Shown here: one piece after another, positions 3,839-11,405 of the stretch | Position numbering within the stretch: position 1 is the first letter of the stretch | How the letters are laid out: every line of letters starts with the position of its first letter | Assembly: GCA_937907415.1 (NCBI GenBank) | Contig: CALCHY010000061.1 | Location: forward strand, 1-11,405 | Length of the DNA: 11,405 bases | Direction of reading: 5' to 3' | DNA from: an uncultured Trueperaceae bacterium | GTDB taxonomy: Bacteria > Deinococcota > Deinococci > Deinococcales > Trueperaceae | Translations under genes and position numbers: made by a program | Notes under the pieces: generated by a model | Told to the model about the DNA's origin: nothing | The model's database searches: none | The model's input: the letters and a program-made list of their open reading frames with translations, nothing else

Positions 3839-6800
3839 ATGGCAAGCGTGCTTGAAGAACTCGTCATAGCTCTCCGCGTCGACAGCGGGAAGCTCTCGGC
3901 GGAACTCGCCAAGATGATCGACCAGACCCGCAAGGCGGGCGGTGAAGGCGAGAAGGCACTCAAGCCGTTCGAGACCGGCCTCACCCGCATCGCGGCCGAG
4001 GCGCGCGCCGGACTGCGGCCCCTATCTGATTACCGCGATGAACTGAAGAAGCAAGAAACCGAACTACGGCGCGTCGCGGCCGCGCAGGACAAGAACAGCG
4101 GTGAGTACCGTCAGACGGTCGAGCAGTTGACGAGCGTCAAGCGCGAACTCGTCGGCGTGAACGGTGAACTCGCTTCGCACCAGACGCTCTTCGACAAACT
4201 CGGTGGTCGCCTCACGACGTTCGGGGGCATCCTCTCGGTTGGCGTCACGGCACCATTGGCGTTACTCGGCGGCACCGGCGTACGCAGCGCCATGCAGTTA
4301 GAGGTCTTCCAGCGGAGCCTGGAGACCCTCAGCGGTGACGCTGGCGAAGCCAAGCAGGTGTTCGAGGAACTGTACGAGTTCGACACGAAGACGACCTTCA
4401 GTTGGCCGTCCCTCACGAAGGCCACGACCCTCCTGTCCGCCTTCAACGTGGAGGCGCATGATCTCATCCCGACCCTCGGTCGCCTGGGTGACATCAGCGC
4501 CGCCGTGCAGATGGACGTCGCGGAGTTGGCGGACACGTACGGCCGCATGAAGGTCAGTGGCCGCGTGACGATGCTCGAGCTGAACCAACTCATGGGGCGC
4601 GGCATCCCCATCGTGCAGGAACTCGCCGCGAACTTGGGTGTGAGCGAGGGCGAGATCAAGAACCTTGCGAGCACCGGCAAGCTGTCGTTCGGTGACATCG
4701 AGCGGGCCTTTCAGACCATGACGGCCGAGGGCGGGCGCTTCCACGACATGATGAAGAGCCAGACGGACACCACCCAGGGTCGCGTCATGGCGTTACGGAA
4801 GGAGTTCGAGCAGGTCACTGACCAGATTGGGGATGCGCTGCTGCCGACGCTGGATGGTCTCGTGGACCGCGCGCGGAGGGCCGTGCAGTGGTTCGTTGAC
4901 CTTGACGAGGGCACGCGGCAGCTCGTCATCAACACGGGCTTGTTCGCCGCCGCGTTGGGGCCGTTGCTCCTCGGGTTGGGGCAAGCCGTGCGCGTGGTGG
5001 GGCAGTTGCGGACGGCGTTCGTGGCGTTGCGTGCCGCCGGGCTGCTGGCCGCCGGTCCGGCAGGCTGGATTGTGCTCGGTGTCGCCGCCGTCGCCGGGTT
5101 GGCCTTCGCGTTCAGCGGTAAGCCGGATAGTCTCGACAAGAGCCTGGAGAAGGCCAACCAGGCGCTCGCCGGTGGCGACGTCAAGAGCCTCAAAGGCGCC
5201 CTGGGTAATGTCACTAAGGACCTCGAGCCCGGCAGCGCACTCCGTAAGGAACTCGAAGGTTTCCGCGACGAGCTGGAGCGCACCGGCGTGGTTGGCGTCG
5301 AGATGGCCGACAGCATCGCCGAGGCACTCAAGCAGGTGCCGATAGAGGCCGCCAGAGCGGCCGTCGCGGTAGCTGAGGCAGGTTTGGCAGCTGCTCAGGT
5401 GGCGGCTGCTCAAGCGATGTCCGGTGGTGCGGGCGTCCCTGGCGAGCAACTCGGACCGCTGAAGGACCGCGTGGCAGCGTTAGGTCGCGCTGATTTGGCC
5501 ATGGCGCTTCAATGGAACCCTGAGCGGCAGTCGTTCGGTTTCCCCGAAGGCTTTGATGCGAAGGGCGTCAGTGTCGAGGTGGCGGAGTTGATTGCCGCCG
5601 CGACGCGCGCCGTGCGCGGTGAAGGCGACTCGCAAGTGGCGCGCGTGACAGCAGCCGAGGCCGTCGTGAACGAGGCCCGCGCTGCGCTCGAAGCGCTGCT
5701 CAACCCGACCGCCGGAAAGGCACCCCCGCCGACGGTCTCGCCAGCCGGGGGAACTACGCCGGGCGTTCCCACTCCCGCGGCGGTCGAGGAGCAAGCCGCC
5801 GAGATCATTGGCATCCTCAACAACTTGAATGCTGACATCGCCGAACTGCAACGGCAACGGATGGCGGCCGAGAGCGCGGCGGAAATCCTCGCGCTTGATC
5901 AGGCGATCGCGCAGAAACGCGCCGAGTACGAGTATTGGGACAACCTCAACAAGCGCGGCGTCGCGGCCAGCCCAACAGCAACGGTGCCGGGTGCACGCGG
6001 CGTGACCGCCTCACCGATCGCGAGCGTGACGCCCGCCGTGAACATTCCCCCGGCGGCGGCGTTCGCAATCGTTGAGGGTTTCAACCTGAGCATCCGTGAC
6101 GTGGAGCGCCTGTCGCGCGCAGCTTGGGAGTCGTTCCTGACCGCGAACTCAGAAGAGGACCGGCGGCGCTTCAAGGAGGAATACGACCGCCTTCAGGCCC
6201 TCAAGGCCGAGTTGGAGCGCCCGTTCACGCCGCAACCGATTCCCGCCGCCGCGCCATCCGCAGGCGCGTTGCCGTGGCGTGACCTGACCGCTCCCGGCGT
6301 CACCGCGGGCGGCATGCCGTGGCGTGACCTGACCGGCGCTGGTCCGTTCGCGCAGTTGGATGCGGAGCAGACGGCGTTCGTCGCGAAGGTGCGCGGTGAA
6401 CTCACTGCCGCCATGGACCTCGCCGCCAGTAAGGCGGAGGCGCTCGGGGAAGCGTACGACCTCCCGAAGGAACAACTGCGCCTCACGCAAGCCGCCATCA
6501 TGCAGCTCATCGAAGGCGGACTGCTGCCCGCTAGTCCCGCCGTGCAGGCCCTCACCGGCGACTTCGCGAAGTACGCGCAGGTCCTGCAAGGCATCGCCGA
6601 CCAGGATGCGCGCGTGAAGGCGTTCCAGGACGCCGTGGTGTTCGCTCGGGACGCCATGGGTGAACTGCCCGGCCCGCTAGAGGAGAACATCACCACGTTG
6701 CAGGCGTACCGCGAGAGTCTCGACTTGAGCGAGGAGGGCGCTCAGGCGCTGGCCGTGGAACTCGACCGCCTCATCGCGGGCCTGGAGCGACTCAAGGGCA

Positions 6801-7951
6801 TTGAGGATAGCGGTCTACGGAAGTTCGCGGGTGACGTCAACGCCCTCGCCGCCACCCTGCCCGGCCTTGGCGGCACGTTCGCGCGGAGCACCGGCCTTGT
6901 CGCCGAGGGTCTGCATAAGATCGCGGAGACGGATGACAAGCTAATCGGCACCGCCCTCGTCATCCGCGGCGTGACGACGGCCATCGAGGGCATCGCGGCT
7001 GCGGCGAGCGACGGTGGGCTCGATGGTAACGAAATCATGGAGTTGGTTGGCGGCATCGCCAGCGTCGCCGCTGAAGCCATCGGCACCCTCACCGGCATTC
7101 CCGGCCTTGGGCAGGTGGTTAGCGCCGCGTTCAGCCTCATCACGCTCGCGGTCGGTGACTTGAGTGACGGCCTGGCGGAGATCGAGGAGCAGATTGACGA
7201 CACCACTAAGCGCGTGCCGCTCCTGGCGCGCGAGACGGTGGACGCATTCGCTCGCGAGTACACGCGGCAGGTGAGCGCCGGCGGTAGTTTCGGCCGAACG
7301 AAAGCCGAGCTGGACCAGGAACTCTTCGACGCCGCAATTGAGTTGGCGGGTTCGTTCGCCGCCACCCTAGCCACTGCCATGGCCGCCGCTGACTTCGAAG
7401 GCAGCCTCGACCTAGGCTTCGATCAGATGATTCGTGACCAGCGCATCGAGGCGTTCATCCTCAGCCCGGAGGTGCAGGCGCAAATCAAGGCGATGGTTGA
7501 GTTCTGGCAGGACGCGTGGGAAGACGGTGTCCTGACGGACGCGGAGCGCGCCCGGTGGGATGCGCTTAGACAGGGCCTCATAGAGTCCGGCAGGGCGACG
7601 CGGGAGCAACTGAAGGAACTCGGGTTGATTGAGGACGAGGAGGAGCAGAAGCGCAAGAACCGCACGGGCGGCGCGCGCATCACGGACCTCACCGGCCCCG
7701 CAAGGGACCACTTCGCGGACCTCCTCGCGCCCCTCCGGCACTTGGGGGCGCAATTGACTGAACTTCAAGGAATCAGGGGGCTGCTTCAGGACCGACTTCC
7801 GAAGGGAAATTGGGGGAGCAGCACCGCCGCTGCTCCCGGAGGCGGAGTGATCATCAACGGCCCGCTGACGGTCACGACGACGGCTGCGAACGCCCGCGAG
7901 CTCTTCGACGAGATCAGCCTCATAGCGGCCAGAAAGAACAGGGGGAAGTAG
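3839..7951 (+). CDS. Tape measure protein
   Basis: This 1370-aa protein starts at ATG 3839, six bases after GGGAGGG (3826-3832). Residues about 1-120 are helical and charged (coiled coil). A hydrophobic segment at about 127-147 (TFGGILSVGVTAPLALLGGTGV) precedes the conserved tape measure N-terminal domain at about 150-345 (FQRSLETLSGDAGEAKQVFEELYEFDTKTTFSWPSL through VTDQIGDALLPTLDGLV). Further hydrophobic segments lie at about 362-388, 399-427 and 1072-1105, as expected for a protein that enters the cell membrane during DNA ejection. Residues 500-1070 alternate Ala-rich helices and Pro/Thr linkers, including a duplicated 15-residue unit (809-838) with PWRDLT. The C-terminus (IINGPLTVTTTAANARELFDEISLIAARKNRGK) resembles the usual tape measure end. 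At about 0.15 nm per residue the length predicts a tail near 200 nm, if the protein is not processed. Confidence 0.96.
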   Translation: MASVLEELVIALRVDSGKLSAELAKMIDQTRKAGGEGEKALKPFETGLTRIAAEARAGLRPLSDYRDELKKQETELRRVAAAQDKNSGEYRQTVEQLTSVKRELVGVNGELASHQTLFDKLGGRLTTFGGILSVGVTAPLALLGGTGVRSAMQLEVFQRSLETLSGDAGEAKQVFEELYEFDTKTTFSWPSLTKATTLLSAFNVEAHDLIPTLGRLGDISAAVQMDVAELADTYGRMKVSGRVTMLELNQLMGRGIPIVQELAANLGVSEGEIKNLASTGKLSFGDIERAFQTMTAEGGRFHDMMKSQTDTTQGRVMALRKEFEQVTDQIGDALLPTLDGLVDRARRAVQWFVDLDEGTRQLVINTGLFAAALGPLLLGLGQAVRVVGQLRTAFVALRAAGLLAAGPAGWIVLGVAAVAGLAFAFSGKPDSLDKSLEKANQALAGGDVKSLKGALGNVTKDLEPGSALRKELEGFRDELERTGVVGVEMADSIAEALKQVPIEAARAAVAVAEAGLAAAQVAAAQAMSGGAGVPGEQLGPLKDRVAALGRADLAMALQWNPERQSFGFPEGFDAKGVSVEVAELIAAATRAVRGEGDSQVARVTAAEAVVNEARAALEALLNPTAGKAPPPTVSPAGGTTPGVPTPAAVEEQAAEIIGILNNLNADIAELQRQRMAAESAAEILALDQAIAQKRAEYEYWDNLNKRGVAASPTATVPGARGVTASPIASVTPAVNIPPAAAFAIVEGFNLSIRDVERLSRAAWESFLTANSEEDRRRFKEEYDRLQALKAELERPFTPQPIPAAAPSAGALPWRDLTAPGVTAGGMPWRDLTGAGPFAQLDAEQTAFVAKVRGELTAAMDLAASKAEALGEAYDLPKEQLRLTQAAIMQLIEGGLLPASPAVQALTGDFAKYAQVLQGIADQDARVKAFQDAVVFARDAMGELPGPLEENITTLQAYRESLDLSEEGAQALAVELDRLIAGLERLKGIEDSGLRKFAGDVNALAATLPGLGGTFARSTGLVAEGLHKIAETDDKLIGTALVIRGVTTAIEGIAAAASDGGLDGNEIMELVGGIASVAAEAIGTLTGIPGLGQVVSAAFSLITLAVGDLSDGLAEIEEQIDDTTKRVPLLARETVDAFAREYTRQVSAGGSFGRTKAELDQELFDAAIELAGSFAATLATAMAAADFEGSLDLGFDQMIRDQRIEAFILSPEVQAQIKAMVEFWQDAWEDGVLTDAERARWDALRQGLIESGRATREQLKELGLIEDEEEQKRKNRTGGARITDLTGPARDHFADLLAPLRHLGAQLTELQGIRGLLQDRLPKGNWGSSTAAAPGGGVIINGPLTVTTTAANARELFDEISLIAARKNRGK
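6270..6335 (+). repeat. 21-bp direct repeat in the tape measure gene
   Basis: The 21 bases at 6270-6290 recur exactly at 6315-6335, 45 nt apart, which is 15 codons. The two copies encode LPWRDLT and MPWRDLT within a 15-residue duplicated linker unit (residues 809-823 and 824-838). The reading frame is preserved, so the copy number can change tail length in 15-residue steps without breaking the gene. Confidence 0.8.
7814..7837 (+). other. Perfect 9-bp hairpin near the 3' end of the tape measure gene
   Basis: GGGAGCAGC (7814-7822) and GCTGCTCCC (7829-7837) form a perfect stem around a 6-nt loop, 112 nt before the tape measure stop codon. It encodes a low-complexity linker (GSSTAAAPGG), where codon choice is free. 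No T run follows. It could delimit mRNA decay between the tape measure gene and the Dit gene, or be a by-product of the linker sequence. Confidence 0.5.
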
Positions 7952-7953
7952 CC

Positions 7954-8697
7954 GTGCCTCAAGTCTTGGAGAACGCCATCGGCTCGACCTTGACGTTGCC
8001 GCGCGGTGTGTTCGTCACGGGCCTGGACCGCCCGCAAGCCCTCACGTTGGTGGAGGGCGGGCTCGGATCCGTAATCACGCGGCGGCGCTTAGCGCCCGCC
8101 AGGGGCGCGTTGGAGGGCAGCTTCAAGGGGCGCACGTACGCGGACGCGCAGGCGGCGCTTGACGGGCTGTTGGCGTTCTTGCATGCGCAGCCGCTCAAGC
8201 TCCGGTTGCATAGCAGTGCGAGTCGGTACTTGGTCGTGTACACGGAGGGCCTCGCGGACGTTGACTCGCGTCAGGGTCGCCTGGCGCAGTTCCGCGTGCC
8301 GCTCGTCGCGCCAGACCCACTGTGGGTGGCTACCGCCGCCAGTGATGGGCCGCGCAGCGTCACCGGCACGAGCACGTATAACGTGACGAACGCCGGGAAC
8401 GCGGCGACGCCCGTAACCCTGACAGTCACGGCGACGAGTGCGTCCCGTCCGAAGGTCGAGAACCTCACGACGGGTCAGGAAGCAGAGTTGCTGCTGAGCG
8501 TACTCACCGGCAACACGTGGGTGTTGAACGGTCGCCTGCACAGTGTTGAACGCAACGGTAATGCCGCGAATGACGCGGCCGGAAATGCGTTCCTGGTCGG
8601 TGGGTTCGAGTTGGCGCCGGGCGTGAACGAGATTCGCGCCACCCGACAGGCTGGTTCGTTCAACGCGAAGCTTGATTGGGTGACGCGGTGGTACTGA
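7954..8697 (+). CDS. Distal tail protein (Dit), Sipho_tail family
   Basis: This 247-aa protein starts at GTG 7954 (MPQVLENAIGSTLTLPRGVFVTGLDRPQALTLVEGGLG). The GTG lies 2 nt after the tape measure stop and follows a purine-rich GGGGGAAG (7941-7948). An upstream in-frame start near 7810 would lie inside the tape measure gene. The N-terminal half carries the expected 'R..l.g.f.G.t...a...ld.L.afl.....lrL' pattern and ends in FRVPLVAPDPLWVATAAS, the 'F.ApDP.w' signature of Dit proteins. The second half is a galectin-like beta sandwich (NVTNAGNAATPVTLTVTATSASRPKVENLTTGQEAELLL ... NEIRAT). Dit forms the hexameric hub joining the tube to the tip. The stop overlaps the next gene by 10 nt. Confidence 0.88.
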   Translation: MPQVLENAIGSTLTLPRGVFVTGLDRPQALTLVEGGLGSVITRRRLAPARGALEGSFKGRTYADAQAALDGLLAFLHAQPLKLRLHSSASRYLVVYTEGLADVDSRQGRLAQFRVPLVAPDPLWVATAASDGPRSVTGTSTYNVTNAGNAATPVTLTVTATSASRPKVENLTTGQEAELLLSVLTGNTWVLNGRLHSVERNGNAANDAAGNAFLVGGFELAPGVNEIRATRQAGSFNAKLDWVTRWY

Positions 8698-9857
8698 GCG
8701 TCCGCATCCTCGACCGCGCTAGGGCCGTGCTCGCCGTGCTGCCGGACGCGTTCGACGCCCGGTACTCGCGGCGGCCCCTAAGCGCCACTGAGGTCAGCGT
8801 GAGCGTCCCTCGCGACAGCCCCGGCCTGGAGCACGCCGTCAGAGGCAACCTCATCGAAGTGTGGCGCGGGCAGACGCTGGAGGCGTCCGGTCGCCTCGAA
8901 CTCCGCGACGTCAGCGGCGGAACCATCACCCTTACCGCGTACACGGAGGAGATACTCCTCAAGGACTCGCGCTTGCCCGCGGCGTACGGGGCGGTGTTCA
9001 GCGGCATGGACGCCGCGGACGTCATCCGCGCCTGCCTCGACGGGTGGGCCGTGCGGCGCATCAAGGCCGCCAGCGAGTGGGCGGTCGACGTCGGGAAGGC
9101 CAACGTGCAGGCCATCGACGCGGGCGGCGGCACTCTGTGGTTGACCCGCGACGGGAGCGGCAAGTACGAGCGAGCCGGGTACGCCTACTACAGATTCAAT
9201 AGCAGCGACTTCCCTAACTTCAAGAGTTGGGACCGCATCAGGTGGGCCTCAGACTACCCACCGGACGGCCTCGTGTACACCACCATTCAGTACCGATTCG
9301 GCACGAGCGGCACGTGGCTCCCGACTATCACGTGGCCCAGCGACGGAGACCCCCCACAGACCCTGACCGGCGAGCGGGGCGTGCTGCCGGACGAACTCGG
9401 CCTAGACCTCGGCGGCGCCACCAACCCCATCCTCGAAGTGCGCTGCAACCTCTACAGCGACGATCAGGACAGTAAGGAAGAGGGCGAAACCACCACGAGC
9501 GGTACCAGCCCGCGCTTCTACGCCCTTGAGGTCGTGGCGCGCACGCACGGGGTCCTGACGGCGGGGAGCATCCCCGCGTCCACGGGCGTGACCATGCAAG
9601 CCGTCAACGCCGACGCGGTGACCGCCTTCGACGTCATCCGCGACGCCTGCGAGCAGGCCAGCCTCGACTTCCAAGTCGTGCAGGGCCAGTTGACTGCCGC
9701 GCAGGCGTTCGGGTTGAGCCTCACGAGCGTCGTGAACCTCGTCACCAGCGAGGGCCGCGCCGCGCTGAACGAACCCAGCACCATCGAGGTGCTCACGCTC
9801 TCTGGTGTGCCCATCACCTTCGACTCTGAATTCATCACCGTGGAGGTGCCCATATGA
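8688..9857 (+). CDS. Baseplate hub / tail tip protein, N-terminal half (Tal-like)
   Basis: This 389-aa protein follows Dit. GTG 8688 (MVLSVRILDRARAVLAVLPDAFDARYSRRPLS) is preferred; TTG 8676 is also in frame, and CTG 8694 overlaps the Dit stop. The N-terminus (SRRPLSATEVSVSVPRDSPGLEHAVRGNLIEVWRGQTLEASGRLELRDVSGGTITLTAYTEEILL) matches hub proteins of the gp27/Tal type, where the 'vsv..d.p....l..gn.iev..g......G.i' core forms the ring under Dit. Residues about 146-286 look like an inserted beta-sandwich (YYRFNSSDFPNFKSWDRIRWASDYPPDG ... NPILEVRCNLYSDDQD ... SPRFYALEVVART). The hub sequence resumes at AFDVIRDACEQASLDFQVVQGQL. The protein ends before the second half of the expected hub, which is encoded by the next gene. 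Confidence 0.82.
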   Translation: MVLSVRILDRARAVLAVLPDAFDARYSRRPLSATEVSVSVPRDSPGLEHAVRGNLIEVWRGQTLEASGRLELRDVSGGTITLTAYTEEILLKDSRLPAAYGAVFSGMDAADVIRACLDGWAVRRIKAASEWAVDVGKANVQAIDAGGGTLWLTRDGSGKYERAGYAYYRFNSSDFPNFKSWDRIRWASDYPPDGLVYTTIQYRFGTSGTWLPTITWPSDGDPPQTLTGERGVLPDELGLDLGGATNPILEVRCNLYSDDQDSKEEGETTTSGTSPRFYALEVVARTHGVLTAGSIPASTGVTMQAVNADAVTAFDVIRDACEQASLDFQVVQGQLTAAQAFGLSLTSVVNLVTSEGRAALNEPSTIEVLTLSGVPITFDSEFITVEVPI

Positions 9858-11248
9858 TCGCCGCCGAACTCGTGACGCTCACGGACACGAGCGAGGGCTT
9901 CGCGACCGTCCTCACGGCGCGCGGGCCAGGCACCGGCATCAACCGCATGCAGGTGACGGTCAGGAACGAGGACGCCGTCACTAAGTACGGGGTGCGTGAG
10001 GTCATCGAGGACTTCCCGGACGCCGTGAACGCCGCCGACCTGCTCGCGAAGGCGCAGGCGCGGCTTGCGGAGGTCAGCGACCCAGCGAAGCTCCAGCAGC
10101 TCACCGTGAGGGTCTCTGGGCACACGGAACCGTTCCGGTTGGGGCAGCGCGTGCGGGTGAGCGACGGCGAGTTGGGGTTCGCCACCACCGCCCAGGTCAC
10201 CGGGATAGACGCGGACGAATCCAGCACGACCCTCACGCTGGGTGATGCCCCCGCCAGTCTCCTGGATGTGATCAACGCGAAGGACGCCGAGGAGCGACGC
10301 GACGTCGCGCTAGGCTTGCCTGCGCCCGTCTCCGTGCAGTTGATTCCCGCCCCCACCGGCTTGACGGTGCAGGTGACCCTCGGCGCGAACAGCCGCGCCG
10401 TCGGGGTGGAGGTGCACGTCAGCCCCGTCAACGGGTTCATCCCGGACGTGAGCACACTAGCGGCTCGGGGGCCAGGCGCGCGGTTCGAGATCGAGGGCCT
10501 ACCGACCGCCATCAGGCAGTTCGTGCGCGTCCGCGCCTACGACGACCGCGGGAACTTCAGCCCATTCACCGACCAAATCAGTAACGCCGCGCGTGGTGTC
10601 GGCACCGCCGAGCTGGTGGTCGGGCAGATCGACATCACGAACGCCGAGCGCGCAAACGCCGCCCTGAGCGTGAAGACCAGCGCCGGTGCGGAGGTGCTGC
10701 GGCTAGGGAACATCGCTGGTAAGGCTGGCGTGCCAGCAGGAACGCAGTACGGGCTGTGGGGCACGGCCGGTAGCGGCGTGTTCATCGAGGGCCTGCCCCT
10801 CATCGTGCACGCCGAGGATTACGGCTCTAACAGTATGCTCAGCGGATTGGTTGCGGGTCTCGCTCCCGGCACGAGCATTGCGTTGTCCGGCACCGGCTCG
10901 GCGATACCCATCACGATTCCACCAATCCCGGACGGTTACCGCATGCGGGCAGTGTGGATTGGCAACGGCCTGGACTTGTACCTCCGGCTGCTCAACCCGT
11001 CAGAAGTACAGCGCGGTTACGGCGTTCCCGAACGCTGGGGCGCGGCAATTGAACTGCGCCGCTCTGACAACACGTGGTCACCGACGCCCTGGTCGGACCC
11101 GGTCGGCACGCAATACACCGCCCTGCGGTTCAGTTCGGGCGGTCGAGTCACGGTGATTAAGACGACGCCCGCGTCGGCGCGATCCCCAGAGTTCTGGTTC
11201 ACGCCGCAAGGAACGGTGCTGTTGATGTTCGTCCCGCGGAACATCTGA
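9854..11248 (+). CDS. Baseplate hub C-terminal half with FN3-like domain and tip region
   Basis: This 464-aa protein starts at ATG 9854, seven bases after GGAGG (9842-9846), overlapping the previous stop (ATGA). Residues 1-150 (GFATVLTARGPGTGINRMQVTVRNEDAVTKYGVREVIEDFPDAVNAADLLAKAQARLAEVSDPAKLQQLTVRVSG ... FRLGQRVRVSDGELG) read like the second half of a Tal/gpJ hub, with the typical 'yGvre.....i.....l...a...L......' and 'l.vGqrVrV.d..lG' segments. Residues about 154-240 form a fibronectin type III-like domain ending VRVRAYDDRGNFSPFTDQIS. The remainder (AELVVGQIDITNAERANAALSVKTSAGAEVLRLGNIAGKAGVPAGTQYGLWGTAGSGVFIEG, then a beta-rich end) looks like a tip or adhesin region, by analogy with lambda gpJ. 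Host receptor contact is a reasonable inference, not shown. Confidence 0.8.
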   Translation: MIAAELVTLTDTSEGFATVLTARGPGTGINRMQVTVRNEDAVTKYGVREVIEDFPDAVNAADLLAKAQARLAEVSDPAKLQQLTVRVSGHTEPFRLGQRVRVSDGELGFATTAQVTGIDADESSTTLTLGDAPASLLDVINAKDAEERRDVALGLPAPVSVQLIPAPTGLTVQVTLGANSRAVGVEVHVSPVNGFIPDVSTLAARGPGARFEIEGLPTAIRQFVRVRAYDDRGNFSPFTDQISNAARGVGTAELVVGQIDITNAERANAALSVKTSAGAEVLRLGNIAGKAGVPAGTQYGLWGTAGSGVFIEGLPLIVHAEDYGSNSMLSGLVAGLAPGTSIALSGTGSAIPITIPPIPDGYRMRAVWIGNGLDLYLRLLNPSEVQRGYGVPERWGAAIELRRSDNTWSPTPWSDPVGTQYTALRFSSGGRVTVIKTTPASARSPEFWFTPQGTVLLMFVPRNI

Positions 11249-11288
11249 AGTCTCGCCACACGCTCAAGAGTAGAGATTGGAGAACAAC

Positions 11289-11357
11289 ATGCCCGAGTTA
11301 GTGAACATCGGCAACGTCAAGGCTTCTAGCAGCGGTCGCGGTGGTCACCGTGCCTGA
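11289..11357 (+). CDS. 22-aa mini-ORF MPELVNIGNVK..., possible truncated copy of the next gene
   Basis: The ORF starts at ATG 11289, with GGAG (11279-11282) six bases upstream. It reads MPELVNIGNVKASSSGRGGHRA and stops at TGA 11355-11357. The start signal is good, but the product is very short. Its first 16 residues match those of the ORF starting at 11350 at 10 positions. It overlaps that start by 8 nt in another frame. It could be a functional leader peptide coupled to the next gene, or the remnant of a 61-bp tandem duplication. The 40 nt between the hub stop and this start hold only the ribosome-binding site and no visible promoter. Confidence 0.45.
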   Translation: MPELVNIGNVKASSSGRGGHRA

Positions 11358-11405
11358 ACTGAGTGCGCTCGGGAACGTCAAACCGACTAGCGACGGCGGC
11401 GCGGT
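11350..11405 (+). CDS. Start of a tail-tip region gene, MPELSALGNVK..., cut by window end
   Basis: GTG 11350 opens a frame that runs to the window edge and reads MPELSALGNVKPTSDGGA. Its codons are GC-rich at the third position. The strong resemblance to the peptide starting at 11289 supports it as a real N-terminus. The upstream bases (GGTGGTCACC) give only a weak ribosome-binding site, so it may be coupled to the mini-ORF. Its position after the hub would suit a tail fibre or tip protein, but too little is present to identify it. Confidence 0.5.
   Translation, partial: MPELSALGNVKPTSDGGA

Noticed and set aside
3784..3990. N-terminal extension of the exported minus-strand protein up to 3990
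   Set aside because: It crosses the start of the tape measure gene and would bury the signal peptide at residue 70.
4111..5857. Several 150-220-aa minus-strand frames opposite the tape measure gene
   Set aside because: They are Ser/Arg/Pro-rich antisense shadows with no ribosome-binding sites and no coherent domains.
10724..10737. GCTGGC-GT-GCCAGC inverted repeat in the tip gene
   Set aside because: It is short, lies within a Gly/Ala-rich coding stretch, and has no positional meaning.

Overview
The window is the head-to-tail junction and tail module of a siphovirus-type phage or prophage in a GC-rich bacterium. Third codon positions are strongly G/C, and GTG is the most common start codon. 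The host cannot be named from the sequence. A leaderless-type promoter (a -10 box ending 6 nt before an ATG) and the overall composition would suit a Deinococcus-like host, but that is a low-confidence inference. No integrase, att site, rRNA, tRNA, CRISPR array or insertion sequence is visible.

Layout on the + strand, in canonical lambda/HK97 order: tail end of an upstream head gene (1-71); small conserved-looking protein (68-289); head-tail connector (301-723); head closure protein (723-1034); HK97 gp10-like tail completion protein (1027-1524); tail terminator-like protein (1521-1877); major tail tube protein (1947-2399); an unrecognised 84-aa protein (2401-2655); tail assembly chaperones G and GT, the latter made by programmed -1 frameshifting (2652-3367); tape measure protein (3839-7951); distal tail protein Dit (7954-8697); a two-gene baseplate hub/tip (8688-9857 and 9854-11248); and two short, mutually similar starts beginning MPEL (11289 and 11350), the second cut by the window end. 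Most junctions are 1-10 nt overlaps (GTGA, ATGA, TGATG), so the module looks like one translationally coupled operon.

The one interruption is a minus-strand gene (3364-3783) between the chaperone and the tape measure gene. It encodes a 139-aa exported protein with a clear signal peptide, looser codon use than its neighbours and its own leaderless-type promoter. This is the signature of a moron (accessory cargo gene).

The points most worth a second look are the frameshift signal (slippery CCCTTTC at 2921-2927, 6-nt spacer, 9-bp stem-loop), the exported moron, the strong RNA hairpins flanking the tail tube gene, the split hub, and the tandem MPEL starts at the right edge.
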